Shown here piece by piece: positions 19,848 through 28,638 of a stretch of 64,000 nucleotides of DNA. Position 1 is the first letter of the stretch. Each line of letters starts with the position of its first letter. The DNA is from Comamonas odontotermitis (lineage in GTDB: Bacteria; Pseudomonadota; Gammaproteobacteria; Burkholderiales; Burkholderiaceae_C). Position numbers and translations under genes: made by a program. The stretch spans positions 62,001 through 126,000 of the forward strand of contig NZ_JACHKZ010000002.1 in NCBI RefSeq assembly GCF_014207855.1. Direction: 5' to 3'. Under the pieces are notes generated by a model, which was not told the origin of the DNA, did no database searches, and worked only from the letters and a program-made list of their open reading frames with translations.

Positions 19848-20941
19848 GCGAACACGATTACCCCGAGCTGACCGAAGTCGCGCCCGACACCGAAATGGCA
19901 GCCCTGGATGCCGCAGTCCCCGCACAGCCCGCCGCTGTGCCACCCGAAGGCGCGGTGCTGGAGCTGGTGGAACGCGGCCATCGCCTGGCGCTTGCGCTGC
20001 CGGTGTTTGCCTGGCCCTGCGCCATTGGCCGCGCGGCCACAGCCGACCTGGTGCTGACCGACATCAGCATCGCGCCCGAGCATGTGCGTCTGCATCGCAG
20101 CGGCGACGGCCAGTACGAAATCGAAGTGCTCGACAGCATCAACGGCATCTGGCTGGGCAAGCGCCACTACAGCGCGGGCGAGCGTTGCACATGGACGCCG
20201 GGCACCCGGCTCATTCTGGGCCGCGGCGTGCAACTGGCGCTGCGCACCACAGCACAGCCATTGGCACCCACACAGCGCTGGCGGCCCTTCTCGCGCGCAC
20301 AAGGCCTGCTCACAGCCTTTGCGCTGGTGGCGCTTGCGCTGCTCGCGGCGCTGGAGACCTGGCTGGGCGCCACTGAGACCGGAACCATGGCGCGTCAGCT
20401 GCCATCCATGCTGCTGTGGCTGTTTGGTGGCCTGCTGGTGTGGTCCCTTCTCTGGTCGCTGATGGGCAAGCTGTTCACGGGTGCCACCGCGTTCTGGCGC
20501 CATGTCTGCATCGCCTCGGTCGGCATGGTGACCACGGCGTTGGTGGGCAAGCTGCTGTCAGCCAGCGCGTTTGCACTGTCGATACCACTGCTGTCGCGGT
20601 TTGACTCCAGCGTGGCCATCGCCCTGCTGGTGGTCGTGCTGTGGTTCCACCTGCGCGCGGCAACCCAGGTGGGCAGCCGCACGCTCGCCATCGCCATGCT
20701 GAGCCTGCTGGTGCTGGGCGTCGGCGCCAAGCTGGGCCTGCAATGGCAATCGCAGAAGCGCCTGGGTGACGGGCTGTACATGTCCAACCTCTTGCCCCCG
20801 CAATGGCGCATGGCGCCCACCGTACCGGTGGACCGCTTCGTGCAGGACACGGACGCCATCCGCCAGCAGCTGCAGACCCGCAGCCAGCTGGAAAAGGACG
20901 AAGACGAAGATGGCGCGGAGGAAGACAGCGGCCTCGACTGA
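19844..20941 (+). CDS. FHA-domain membrane protein
   Basis: Protein of 365 residues. A forkhead-associated domain (about 38-130), which binds phosphothreonine, contains CAIGRAATADLVLTD, APEHVRLHR and DSINGIWLGKR, giving the usual G-R, S/H and N-G pattern. About five transmembrane segments follow (150-320), then an acidic C-terminus (DEDEDGAEEDSG). Its ATG overlaps the protease stop, so both are made together. The arrangement suggests a membrane scaffold that senses phosphorylation and works with the exported protease, but this is inference; no kinase gene is nearby. Confidence 0.87.
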   Translation: MSEHDYPELTEVAPDTEMAALDAAVPAQPAAVPPEGAVLELVERGHRLALALPVFAWPCAIGRAATADLVLTDISIAPEHVRLHRSGDGQYEIEVLDSINGIWLGKRHYSAGERCTWTPGTRLILGRGVQLALRTTAQPLAPTQRWRPFSRAQGLLTAFALVALALLAALETWLGATETGTMARQLPSMLLWLFGGLLVWSLLWSLMGKLFTGATAFWRHVCIASVGMVTTALVGKLLSASAFALSIPLLSRFDSSVAIALLVVVLWFHLRAATQVGSRTLAIAMLSLLVLGVGAKLGLQWQSQKRLGDGLYMSNLLPPQWRMAPTVPVDRFVQDTDAIRQQLQTRSQLEKDEDEDGAEEDSGLD

Positions 20942-21025
20942 GGCGCACTGCCTGCGCACCCCACGCGACAGACAGCAGCGCCATGCATGGCTACGATGGT
21001 CCCACCATTTGCCAAAGGGATTGCC

Positions 21026-22030
21026 ATGCACTACCGCCAACTCGGCACCAGCCCGCTTCAGGTCTCAGCCCTGTGCCTGGGCACCATGATGTTTGCCGAC
21101 CAGACCGATGCGCAGGAGGCCGCAGCCATCGTGGCCGATGCGCGCGAGCGCGGCGTCAACTTCATCGATACGGCCGACGTCTACAGCAAGGGCGCCTCCG
21201 AAAGCATGGTGGGCCGCCTGCTGCAAGGCCAGCGCGATGACTGGGTACTGGCCACCAAACTGGGCAACACCATGGGTGATAAGCCCAACCAGGGCTACTA
21301 CTCGCGCGCCTGGATGCTGCGCGAAGTAGAGACCAGCCTGCAGCGCCTGCAGACCGACCGCATCGACATCCTCTACCTGCACCGTGACCGCGCCGGGCTG
21401 AATCTGGAAGAGCCCTTGTACGCCCTCAAACACCTGATCGACAGCGGCAAGATTCTCTACTGGGGCATCTCCAACTTCCGCGGCTGGCGCATTGCAGAGG
21501 CCGTGTTCATCGCCCGCCAGATCGGCCTGCCGCCGCCCGTGGTGTGCCAACCGTATTACAACCTGCTCAACCGCATGCCCGAGACCGACATCCTGCCCGC
21601 CTGCCAGCATTTCGGCATCGGCGTCGTGCCCTTCAGCCCGATTGCGCGCGGCGTGCTCAGCGGCAAGTACCAGCCGGGCATGGAGCCGCCCAAGGACAGC
21701 CGTGCCGGCCGCAACGATACGCGCATCATGCAGACCGAGTTCCGCCCCGAATCCCTGCTTATTGCGCAGCAGGTGCAGCAGCACGCCCAGCAGCAAGGCA
21801 TCAGCGCCGCACAGTTTGCCACCGCCTGGGTGCTGGCACACCAGGCCATCAGCGCCGTCATCGCCGGCCCGCGTACCCTGCAGCAGTGGCAGGACTACCT
21901 GCCCGCGCTGGACTACCAGGTAACCGTGGAGGACGAGCGCCTCATCAACGGGCTGGTCAGCCCAGGCCACCCATCAACGCCCGGGTACAACGATCCGGCC
22001 CATCTGTGGCCGCAGGGGAGGTTGGCGTAG
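21026..22030 (+). CDS. Aldo/keto reductase
   Basis: NADPH-dependent oxidoreductase of 334 residues. It begins MHYRQLGTSPLQVSALCLGT and shows the family elements FIDTADVYSKGASE (catalytic D and Y), the lysine in LATKLGN, the DILYLHRDR histidine region, and SPIARGVLSG. The ATG at 21026 has AAAGGGA upstream; an earlier in-frame ATG at 20987 would add 13 residues unlike the family. The substrate is not determinable; members of this group reduce diverse aldehydes and ketones. A strong hairpin follows the stop. Confidence 0.9.
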   Translation: MHYRQLGTSPLQVSALCLGTMMFADQTDAQEAAAIVADARERGVNFIDTADVYSKGASESMVGRLLQGQRDDWVLATKLGNTMGDKPNQGYYSRAWMLREVETSLQRLQTDRIDILYLHRDRAGLNLEEPLYALKHLIDSGKILYWGISNFRGWRIAEAVFIARQIGLPPPVVCQPYYNLLNRMPETDILPACQHFGIGVVPFSPIARGVLSGKYQPGMEPPKDSRAGRNDTRIMQTEFRPESLLIAQQVQQHAQQQGISAAQFATAWVLAHQAISAVIAGPRTLQQWQDYLPALDYQVTVEDERLINGLVSPGHPSTPGYNDPAHLWPQGRLA

Positions 22031-22052
22031 GAGCGGTCTGTTTGACAGCAAA

Positions 22053-22075
22053 TGGCGTTTGTCCAACAAACGCCA
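22053..22075. terminator. Bidirectional hairpin between convergent genes
   Basis: TGGCGTTTGT and ACAAACGCCA form a perfect 10-bp stem with a CCA loop, 22 bp after the aldo/keto reductase stop and 6 bp from the end of the convergent dioxygenase gene. T-rich flanks are weak, so it is a probable rather than certain terminator. Confidence 0.65.
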
Positions 22076-22081
22076 GCCTGT

Positions 22082-22774
22082 TTATACCCAACCCGTTGTT
22101 GCAGCCCAGTCCAGTCCATAAGGCAGATGCGCAGGGCCAAACAGGAAATGCAGTACACGCCGACGGCTGCTGCCCGTGGCTTTGGACGAGGCATGCAGCA
22201 GCAGGGGCCGCATTACCAGTGCCGCCCCCACAGCAACGGGGCATGACACTTCGCCCCGTTCATTGCGAACCTCCGCTGCGCGCACACCATCCATGACACC
22301 CATGTCGTGCGAGCCGGGCACCACACGCAAGGGGCCATCATCTGCACCACAATCGTCCAGATGTAGGCGCACTGCCACCAGTTGCTCCAGCACCTGCAGT
22401 GGAGGCTGCACAAAATGCATCTCTTCCTTGACCGACCAGCCCGTAAGCGCAGGGTGCTCGACCCGCTCTCGCACCGCAATCCCCAGATCCTGGTGCAATG
22501 CAACCAGCCAGTTGGTGTCTCGGGATTTTTCAAAATAGGTGCATTGCACGGCGACATGGCTTTCGGGAATCAGTGCAGCCAAATCACCCGCCTTGCGTAA
22601 TTTAGCGGCCAACTGCCTGCACCACGGCAAAGACAGCAGATGGCGTGACCCAGGCCCATTGCCCGACCAACCCTGAACTTCTGCCAGCGCAGCAACACAT
22701 TCCTCCGTGCCCAGCACATCAGGCACAGTTACAAAGCCGTCGCGCCCAAATGCGGCTGTCAGGTCTGTTTGCAC
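22082..22774 (-). CDS. Phytanoyl-CoA dioxygenase (PhyH) family protein
   Basis: Fe(II)/2-oxoglutarate-dependent oxygenase-like protein of 230 residues. The iron-binding H-x-D occurs in LVALHQDLG and the distal histidine in MRPLLLHASSKATG, followed by an arginine-rich SSRRRVLHF suited to bind 2-oxoglutarate. GPLRVVPGSHDMG is typical of the family. It starts with GTG at 22774, three bases after the radA stop, so it is probably cotranscribed with radA. The substrate is unknown; family members hydroxylate lipids, amino acids and natural products. Confidence 0.85.
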   Translation of the reverse strand: MQTDLTAAFGRDGFVTVPDVLGTEECVAALAEVQGWSGNGPGSRHLLSLPWCRQLAAKLRKAGDLAALIPESHVAVQCTYFEKSRDTNWLVALHQDLGIAVRERVEHPALTGWSVKEEMHFVQPPLQVLEQLVAVRLHLDDCGADDGPLRVVPGSHDMGVMDGVRAAEVRNERGEVSCPVAVGAALVMRPLLLHASSKATGSSRRRVLHFLFGPAHLPYGLDWAATTGWV

Positions 22775-22777
22775 GCC

Positions 22778-24163
22778 CTACTCCAGTCCCCGCACAATCT
22801 GCATTGCGTCATCCACCCGCTCCACCGCATGGATGGTTAGCCCCTCTATCGGCTTCTTGGGTGCGTTGGCCTTGGGGACGACCGCGACGGTAAAGCCCAG
22901 CTTGGCAGCTTCCTTCAGGCGCTCCTGCCCGCGCGTGGCGGGGCGCACCTCGCCCGCGAGGCCCACTTCACCGAATGCAATGAATCCCTTGGGCAGTGCC
23001 TTGCCGCGCAGGCTGCTGGTAATGGCCAGCATGACGGCCAGGTCAGCCGCGGGCTCGCCAATGCGCACGCCGCCAACGGCGTTGACGAAGACGTCCTGAT
23101 CGGCGCAGGCCACGCCTGCATGGCGGTTGAGCACGGCCAGCAGCATGGCGAGGCGGTCGCGGTCCAGGCCCACCGAGAGGCGGCGCGGGCTGGGGCCGCC
23201 CGCGTCGACCAGGGCCTGAATCTCGACCAGCAGCGGGCGCGAGCCTTCCAGGGTCACCAGCACACAGCTGCCCGGCACCGGATCGCTGTGGTGCGACAGG
23301 AAAATGGCACTTGGGTTGGAGACGCCCTTGAGGCCCTTTTCCGTCATCGCAAACACGCCGATCTCGTTGACGGCGCCAAAGCGGTTCTTGATGGCGCGCA
23401 CGAGGCGGAAGCTGCTGTGCGTATCGCCTTCGAAATACAGCACGGTGTCCACCATGTGCTCCAGCACGCGCGGGCCCGCCAGCGCGCCTTCCTTGGTCAC
23501 ATGGCCTACCAGGATGACGGCAATACCCGTGCTCTTGGCCATGCGCGTGAGGTGCGCCGCGCATTCGCGCACCTGGGCCACCGAGCCCGGCGCCGAGCTG
23601 AGCTGGTCGGAATACATGGTCTGGATCGAGTCGATCACCACCACGGCAGGCTGCGTGCTCTCGCAAGTAGCCAGAATCTTTTCCAGCTGGATTTCGGACA
23701 GCACATTGACCTGGCTGTTGTCGAGCCCCAGGCGGCGTGAGCGCAGCGCCACCTGCGAGCCACTCTCCTCGCCCGTCACATACAGCGCGGGCAAACCCTC
23801 ACGCTGCAACGCATCCACCGCCTGCAGCAGCAAGGTGGATTTGCCGATGCCCGGATCACCGCCGATCAGCACCACGCCGCCCTCGACAATGCCGCCGCCC
23901 AGCACCCGATCCAGTTCGCTGATGCCGCTGGGCGTGCGCGCCACATCCGTGGCCTCGATCGCCGACAGGGGCGTGACCGCCTGCGCCTGGCCCGCATAAC
24001 CGGTGCGCCCGGTCTGGCTCAGGCGGTTCTTTCCGCCACCGGCAGGCTCGGCCGCCGTCTCCACCAAGCTGTTCCATGCGCCGCAGCTGGGGCACTTGCC
24101 CAGCCAGCGCGGGCTCGTGCCGCCGCATTCATTGCAGGTATAAATCGATTTGTCTTTGGCCAT
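22778..24163 (-). CDS. radA: DNA repair protein RadA
   Basis: Recombination ATPase/helicase of 461 residues that promotes branch migration during homologous recombination. The N-terminal four-cysteine zinc finger is YTCNECGGTSPRWLGKCPSC. The RecA-like core has Walker A GGDPGIGKST and Walker B VVVIDSIQT, and the RadA-specific KNRFG motif is present. A C-terminal Lon-like substrate domain contains the DVFVNAVGGVRIGEPAADLA region. The length is normal. The PhyH gene follows directly on the same strand. Confidence 0.96.
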   Translation of the reverse strand: MAKDKSIYTCNECGGTSPRWLGKCPSCGAWNSLVETAAEPAGGGKNRLSQTGRTGYAGQAQAVTPLSAIEATDVARTPSGISELDRVLGGGIVEGGVVLIGGDPGIGKSTLLLQAVDALQREGLPALYVTGEESGSQVALRSRRLGLDNSQVNVLSEIQLEKILATCESTQPAVVVIDSIQTMYSDQLSSAPGSVAQVRECAAHLTRMAKSTGIAVILVGHVTKEGALAGPRVLEHMVDTVLYFEGDTHSSFRLVRAIKNRFGAVNEIGVFAMTEKGLKGVSNPSAIFLSHHSDPVPGSCVLVTLEGSRPLLVEIQALVDAGGPSPRRLSVGLDRDRLAMLLAVLNRHAGVACADQDVFVNAVGGVRIGEPAADLAVMLAITSSLRGKALPKGFIAFGEVGLAGEVRPATRGQERLKEAAKLGFTVAVVPKANAPKKPIEGLTIHAVERVDDAMQIVRGLE

Positions 24164-24249
24164 GTCACCGCGATTGCTGATACTGCTGCCAATGGTATAC
24201 GCGCCGATGGACCGGCAAGCGACACCCTGGTTTGCTGCCGTGGTTTAGT

Positions 24250-24310
24250 ATCAAAACCATAGCTGATGGCGCTTGATGGACAGGCGCCAACCACCGATTT
24301 TTATCCAAGG
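24250..24310 (+). repeat. Dispersed palindromic repeat, copy c
   Basis: Carries the core GCGCTTGATGGACAGGCGC preceded by ATAGCTGATG and followed by CAACCACCGATTT. It is nearly identical to the copy at 59766-59819 read on the other strand, and lies between radA and the glutathione S-transferase gene, ending at the latter's ribosome binding site. Confidence 0.75.
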
Positions 24311-24318
24311 AGATTGTG

Positions 24319-24939
24319 ATGAGCACCCCTCTGACCCTGTACTACGCCCCTGGCACCTGTGCCCAGGCCGTGTTGATTGCGCTGCACGAAGCCGGTGCCA
24401 ACTTTGAAGCCAAACGACTGAACATGGCCGAGGCCGAGCAGCGCAGCGCCGCCTATCTGGCCATCAACCCCAAGGGCCGCGTGCCTGCGCTGCGCACGCC
24501 GCAAGGTGTGCTGTCAGAAACCCTGGCACTGCTCCTGTACGTTGCGCAAACCCACCCCCAGGCCAAGTTGGCGCCGCTGGACGACCCCTACCGCCTGGCG
24601 CACATGCAGGAATTCAACAGCTTTCTCGCCTCGACCGTGCATATCAACCACGCCCACCGCCCCCGCGCAGCACGCTGGGCGGACGACGAGGCCGCCCACA
24701 AAGCCATGCAGGCCAAGGTACCGCAGAACATGCGTGATGCCTTCACCATCATCGAGCAGCACTACCTGGGCGACCAGCCCTGGGTGCTGGGTGACCAGTA
24801 CTCCGTCGCCGACCCCTACCTGTTCACCATGGCCGGGTGGCTCAAGAGCGACGGCGTCGACATCCAGGAGTTTCCGCGCGTGGCCGCGCATTTCGAGCGC
24901 GTCAAGGCCCGGCCTGCGGTGCAACGGGCGCTGGCCTGA
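24319..24939 (+). CDS. Glutathione S-transferase
   Basis: Cytosolic GST of 206 residues. The thioredoxin-fold N-terminus begins MSTPLTLYYAPGTCAQAV, where the cysteine (C14) is placed as in beta-class bacterial GSTs; the conserved cis-proline region KGRVPAL and SETLALLLY follow. The helical C-terminal domain holds GDQYSVADPYLF. ATG 24319 has AAGGAG 7 bases upstream, deciding against the GTG just before it. A role in detoxification or redox balance is likely; no linked pathway is visible. Confidence 0.92.
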   Translation: MSTPLTLYYAPGTCAQAVLIALHEAGANFEAKRLNMAEAEQRSAAYLAINPKGRVPALRTPQGVLSETLALLLYVAQTHPQAKLAPLDDPYRLAHMQEFNSFLASTVHINHAHRPRAARWADDEAAHKAMQAKVPQNMRDAFTIIEQHYLGDQPWVLGDQYSVADPYLFTMAGWLKSDGVDIQEFPRVAAHFERVKARPAVQRALA

Positions 24940-25046
24940 GCCGCATGACCGGGGGGGGCGAATAAATGCTATTAAAAATGAAGCATTCAGCACTTTTTCA
25001 TTGAACTCCACAGCCCATTTCATTCAATCTGCTGAATAGGTGGCGC

Positions 25047-25883
25047 TCAGTACGGCTGTCGCTGCGCTGCAGGCGCCTCCCAACCTGTTCCTGCCCAATC
25101 GTGCTGTGCGGCTTCGCGCTGGTAGAAGCGGGCCAGCGCCTGCCCGCCGGCCGCGCTGGTCGCATGCCCAGCAACGGCTGCGCCATACACGGCGGCATAG
25201 GCCAGCGGCGCAGGCAGATCGCCAATGATGCGGGTGCCAGCGGACTGCTGCAGTTCGCTGCGCAATTGCAGGCCCAGCTCCGCATCGCCTCGTGCCACCA
25301 ATTGCGCCACCTGGGGGCCGAACACCTTGATGCTCTTGGACAACACGGTATCTGCCATGCCGAGTTGGGGCAACAGCTGTTGTTCAATGAAAGCGCTGCC
25401 CTCTGACGAAGGATAGGCCACCGTCCTGGCCGATTGCAGCAAGGCGCGCACATCCTGCTCGCTCTGCAATGGAGGCGCCGCGCGGCCCGCCTGCACGGCA
25501 GCAGCCAGCGGCGTCTGCACCACGGGCACGATGCTGCCTCGGCGCAGCAGGCTCTGTGCCTGCAACTGCTCCAGCACCGCAACCGGAGCCACCACCACAT
25601 CCACCGATGCGCCTTCCTGCAGATACGGTGCCACGGCCAGCGCAATGGCTGGAATGGTGCCGTAACCCGCCTCGGTCTGAATCTGCGTGGGAATGATGAG
25701 CCGCCCCGCAAGCGCCCGGTGCACATCGGCAAACCCCTGGATCATCAGCACCTTGACAGGCAGGCTGGCCAGCGCCTCGTCATCGGGCGCTCGCTGAAAG
25801 TCGGGCACATCAGAAGCACAGCCCGCCAGCGCAGCAGCGGCCAGACAAAGCAGAAGAGAGCGGCGTCGGGGCATGGATGGCAT
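25047..25883 (-). CDS. Substrate-binding lipoprotein, molybdate-binding-like
   Basis: Putative lipoprotein of 278 residues. A lipobox LAAAALAGC lies about 17-27 residues from the start, then a domain resembling the type-2 periplasmic binding fold of ModA-like proteins (VDVVVAPVAVLEQL, VVQTPLAAAVQAG, YPSSEGSAFIEQQLLPQLG). Start codons at 25883 and 25874 are both possible; neither has a clear ribosome binding site. No permease or ATPase gene is adjacent, so it is an orphan binding protein or has a different role. The ligand is not assignable. Confidence 0.72.
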   Translation of the reverse strand: MPSMPRRRSLLLCLAAAALAGCASDVPDFQRAPDDEALASLPVKVLMIQGFADVHRALAGRLIIPTQIQTEAGYGTIPAIALAVAPYLQEGASVDVVVAPVAVLEQLQAQSLLRRGSIVPVVQTPLAAAVQAGRAAPPLQSEQDVRALLQSARTVAYPSSEGSAFIEQQLLPQLGMADTVLSKSIKVFGPQVAQLVARGDAELGLQLRSELQQSAGTRIIGDLPAPLAYAAVYGAAVAGHATSAAGGQALARFYQREAAQHDWAGTGWEAPAAQRQPY

Positions 25884-25991
25884 GCGCTGATTATGGGCGG
25901 CCTGTAAGGCGAGTCGAAAAATGGGGCTTGGCGAACCCGAGTAGCGTTCACACGCACCCCAAAACCCCAAGCCTCCGCAGCCAAGCGCCGA

Positions 25992-27611
25992 TCAGTTGAC
26001 CTTCAACGCCCGCCAGTCAATATAGTTATCCGCCCGCGTCGGAATCTGCACTTTCTTGGCCGTGGCCCAGGGCGTGATCAGGTTGAACAGCGGAATGTGC
26101 GAGATGGCCTTGTGTTCGTTGAGGAGCACCTTTTCGATCAGCTGGTTGCGCAGCTTCAGATCGGTTTCGGTCTTGACCCGCTCAATCATCGCGTCCTGCT
26201 GCGGGTTGGATGCACGGCCCAGGTTGAAGTTGCCGTCGCCGCCACCGCCTGGCGAGCGGATCAGCGCCTGCAGGCTGTAGTAGGCATCAAACGTGGGTAC
26301 GGACCAGCCCAGCAGGTAGACGCTGGCCTCGTAGCGCTGGATCATCGGGAAATAGGTGGCAAACGGCTGCGTGCGCAGCTTGGCTTTGACACCCACCTTT
26401 GCCCATTGCGCGCTGACGGCCTGGCACAGCGCCTCGTCGCTCGGGTAGCGGCCTGCCGGGCAGGAGAATTCCACCTCGAACCCATCGGGGTAGCCCGCTT
26501 GCGCCAGCAGCTTCTTCGATGCTTCCGGGTCGAACGGCAGGCGCTTGTCGACCTGCGGCGTCCAGCCGTTCACGTGGTGGGCGATCAAGGTGCCGGTGGG
26601 CTGTGCGAGGCCCCGCATCACCACGCGCTGGATGGTGCCCATGTCAATCGCCTGGTAGAGCGCCTGGCGCACACGCACATCCTTGAACGGGTTCTTGCCC
26701 TTGACGCTGGAATGCTCCAGCTCATCGCGGTATTGGTCCATCCCCAGGAACATCGTGCGGTCCGCCGCCGATTCGAGCACCTGCAGATTGGGCGCCTGCT
26801 TGATGCGCTGCAGATCGTTCATGCTCGGGTCGATGATGAAATCGACTTCGCCCGACAGCAGGGCGGCGGTGCGCGTGGCATCCGATTTGATGGGCGTGTA
26901 CACCGCCTCGGTCACATTGGTGGGGTACTTGCCCTTGCCCCACCAGTGGGGGTTGGCCTTGAGCACCAGACGCGAATCGGGCGACCACGAATCGAGCACC
27001 AGAGGCCCAGTGCCCAGCGCGTGGCGGTGGGCATAGTTCTCATCCTTGGCCTTGATGTCCTTGGGCACGGTGGAGTTGTTTTTCTCGGCCCAGGGCTTGC
27101 TCATGATGCGCAGTTCGGTCAACTGATTCACCAGCACCGGGTTGGGAACGTCCGAGAAGATATCGACGGTGGTCGGGTTCACCACTTCCACGCGGTCAAT
27201 GCCCTGCGTGTAGACCACAAAGCCCGAGGTTTTGGCCTTGGCGCGCTCCAGCGAGAACTTCACATCATCGGCCGTCAGTGGCGATCCGTCGCTGAAGGTG
27301 ACGCCATCGCGCAAGGTAACGCGCAGCTGCTTGGGGTTGATGCGCTCCCATTTGGCCGCCAGCGATGGCTCGGGCTTTTGGGTCTGGCTGTTGTATTCGA
27401 CCAGGGCCTCGTACACCGCACGGTGCACCGAATTGTTGACGCCGACATTCTGCGCATGGATGTCCCAGGACGACAGATCGGCAGAGCGCGTCCAGCGGAA
27501 GGTGGACGCCTGGGTGGGCAGCGCCATGGCCGCAAGTGCTCCGGCTACCGCCAGTGCCGATGCCGCCCGGGTCAGGGCTGATTGGCGCTGCAAGAATGTG
27601 GTGGGATACAT
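25992..27611 (-). CDS. ABC transporter solute-binding protein (SBP family 5)
   Basis: Periplasmic binding protein of 539 residues in the dipeptide/oligopeptide/nickel group. It has a signal peptide (basic QRQSALTRAASALAV, cleavage near PTQASTF), then SDGSPLTADDVKFSLERAK and FKDVRVRQALYQAIDMG, both typical of family 5. ATG 27611 is preferred to 27632 because AAGGAA is 7 bases upstream. No permease or ATP-binding genes flank it, so it is an orphan component that may share a transporter encoded elsewhere. Peptides are the likely, unproven ligand. Confidence 0.9.
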   Translation of the reverse strand: MYPTTFLQRQSALTRAASALAVAGALAAMALPTQASTFRWTRSADLSSWDIHAQNVGVNNSVHRAVYEALVEYNSQTQKPEPSLAAKWERINPKQLRVTLRDGVTFSDGSPLTADDVKFSLERAKAKTSGFVVYTQGIDRVEVVNPTTVDIFSDVPNPVLVNQLTELRIMSKPWAEKNNSTVPKDIKAKDENYAHRHALGTGPLVLDSWSPDSRLVLKANPHWWGKGKYPTNVTEAVYTPIKSDATRTAALLSGEVDFIIDPSMNDLQRIKQAPNLQVLESAADRTMFLGMDQYRDELEHSSVKGKNPFKDVRVRQALYQAIDMGTIQRVVMRGLAQPTGTLIAHHVNGWTPQVDKRLPFDPEASKKLLAQAGYPDGFEVEFSCPAGRYPSDEALCQAVSAQWAKVGVKAKLRTQPFATYFPMIQRYEASVYLLGWSVPTFDAYYSLQALIRSPGGGGDGNFNLGRASNPQQDAMIERVKTETDLKLRNQLIEKVLLNEHKAISHIPLFNLITPWATAKKVQIPTRADNYIDWRALKVN

Positions 27612-27732
27612 CACAGATTCCTTCTTATTCATACCAAAACCAAACGCGTAAAAACCAAACCCGTACTATGGCAGCGAAACCGCTGGTTACCAACAAACCT
27701 TTGGTTGTATCCATATGAACGACGCCAGCCTG

Positions 27733-28578
27733 TCAATGCGAACCCCGGACATGAGCGACCACCTCGCGCAAGGTGTCAGCCTCAGGCACCCACCAGTCGG
27801 CCAGCGCGCCCACGGCCACGGCGCACACCAAAGCGCCCAGCAGCGGTTTCCAGGTCAATCTCACGGCAGAGGCGAGCCAGCCCGCGCGCTCCACACGCAC
27901 CAGCGCTCGCGCAGCCATCATCGAAAAAGCCAGCTCCACCGCCACGGTCAGCAGCACATCCACCCCAAAATACAGCCACAGCAGAGCACCGAGGCCAAAA
28001 AAGGCCAGCACCAGGCCCGCAAAGACGGCAAGGATCGGCACGATCACAATGCCTTCATCGCCTCCGCCGATATCGCCAATGTCCACGCTGTCGACCCATG
28101 AGCCGCTGCCGCCCTGGGGCACATCTGCTGCGCCGCTCCAGTTGCCCGACGCGCCTCCTCCGCCAAAATCGCCGCCACCACCGGCCTGCACATCGGACGG
28201 GCCATGGTGGTGGTGCAGATCGGGAAACCCATCGAGAACATCTGCGCCATCTGCCGAAGACTCTTCACGCCTGCGCTCGTACGCATTGCGCACCAGATAG
28301 GCCGCCCACAACCGCAGCACCGCCAGGTACACGGCATAACCCACGCCCAGGCTGACGGCATAGCGCACCGCCATCGATTCCACCCCCGCCTTCAGCATGG
28401 CGGCGGTGACCAGCCACATGACCAGCAGTACCAGCAAGCCCATGCACAGACCGTGCATGCGCAACCAGTGTTTTTGCTGCAAGGCAGCGGCCATGCGCTG
28501 GGGCTGCATGCGCAGCGCCCACCAGCTCGAATAACGCTGGGCATTTTTACCAGGGCGGCGTTTGGGTGGTGGGGGCAA
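27733..28578 (-). CDS. Hypothetical membrane protein with glycine-rich linker
   Basis: Unrecognised protein of up to 281 residues. Hydrophobic segments lie at about 42-62, 68-95, 175-205 and 235-260. Between the second and third is a soluble, low-complexity stretch with a histidine run and glycine-rich segments (GGGGDFGGGGASG). The start is uncertain: the open frame begins with TTG at 28578 and the next ATG is at codon 24. It is downstream of the peptide synthetase/PPTase pair on the same strand (60 bp gap), so cotranscription is possible. No function proposed. Confidence 0.6.
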   Translation of the reverse strand: MPPPPKRRPGKNAQRYSSWWALRMQPQRMAAALQQKHWLRMHGLCMGLLVLLVMWLVTAAMLKAGVESMAVRYAVSLGVGYAVYLAVLRLWAAYLVRNAYERRREESSADGADVLDGFPDLHHHHGPSDVQAGGGGDFGGGGASGNWSGAADVPQGGSGSWVDSVDIGDIGGGDEGIVIVPILAVFAGLVLAFFGLGALLWLYFGVDVLLTVAVELAFSMMAARALVRVERAGWLASAVRLTWKPLLGALVCAVAVGALADWWVPEADTLREVVAHVRGSH

Positions 28579-28638
28579 GGTTGGGGGCGAGAGTGAGGAC
28601 GCCCGCAGTGTAGCAGCGCCGCGGCCCGCCTCAGCCGC

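Noticed and set aside
24961-24990. AATGCT/AGCATT hairpin after the GST gene as a terminator
   Set aside because: The stem is only six bases with an eleven-base loop and no clear T-run on the proper side.
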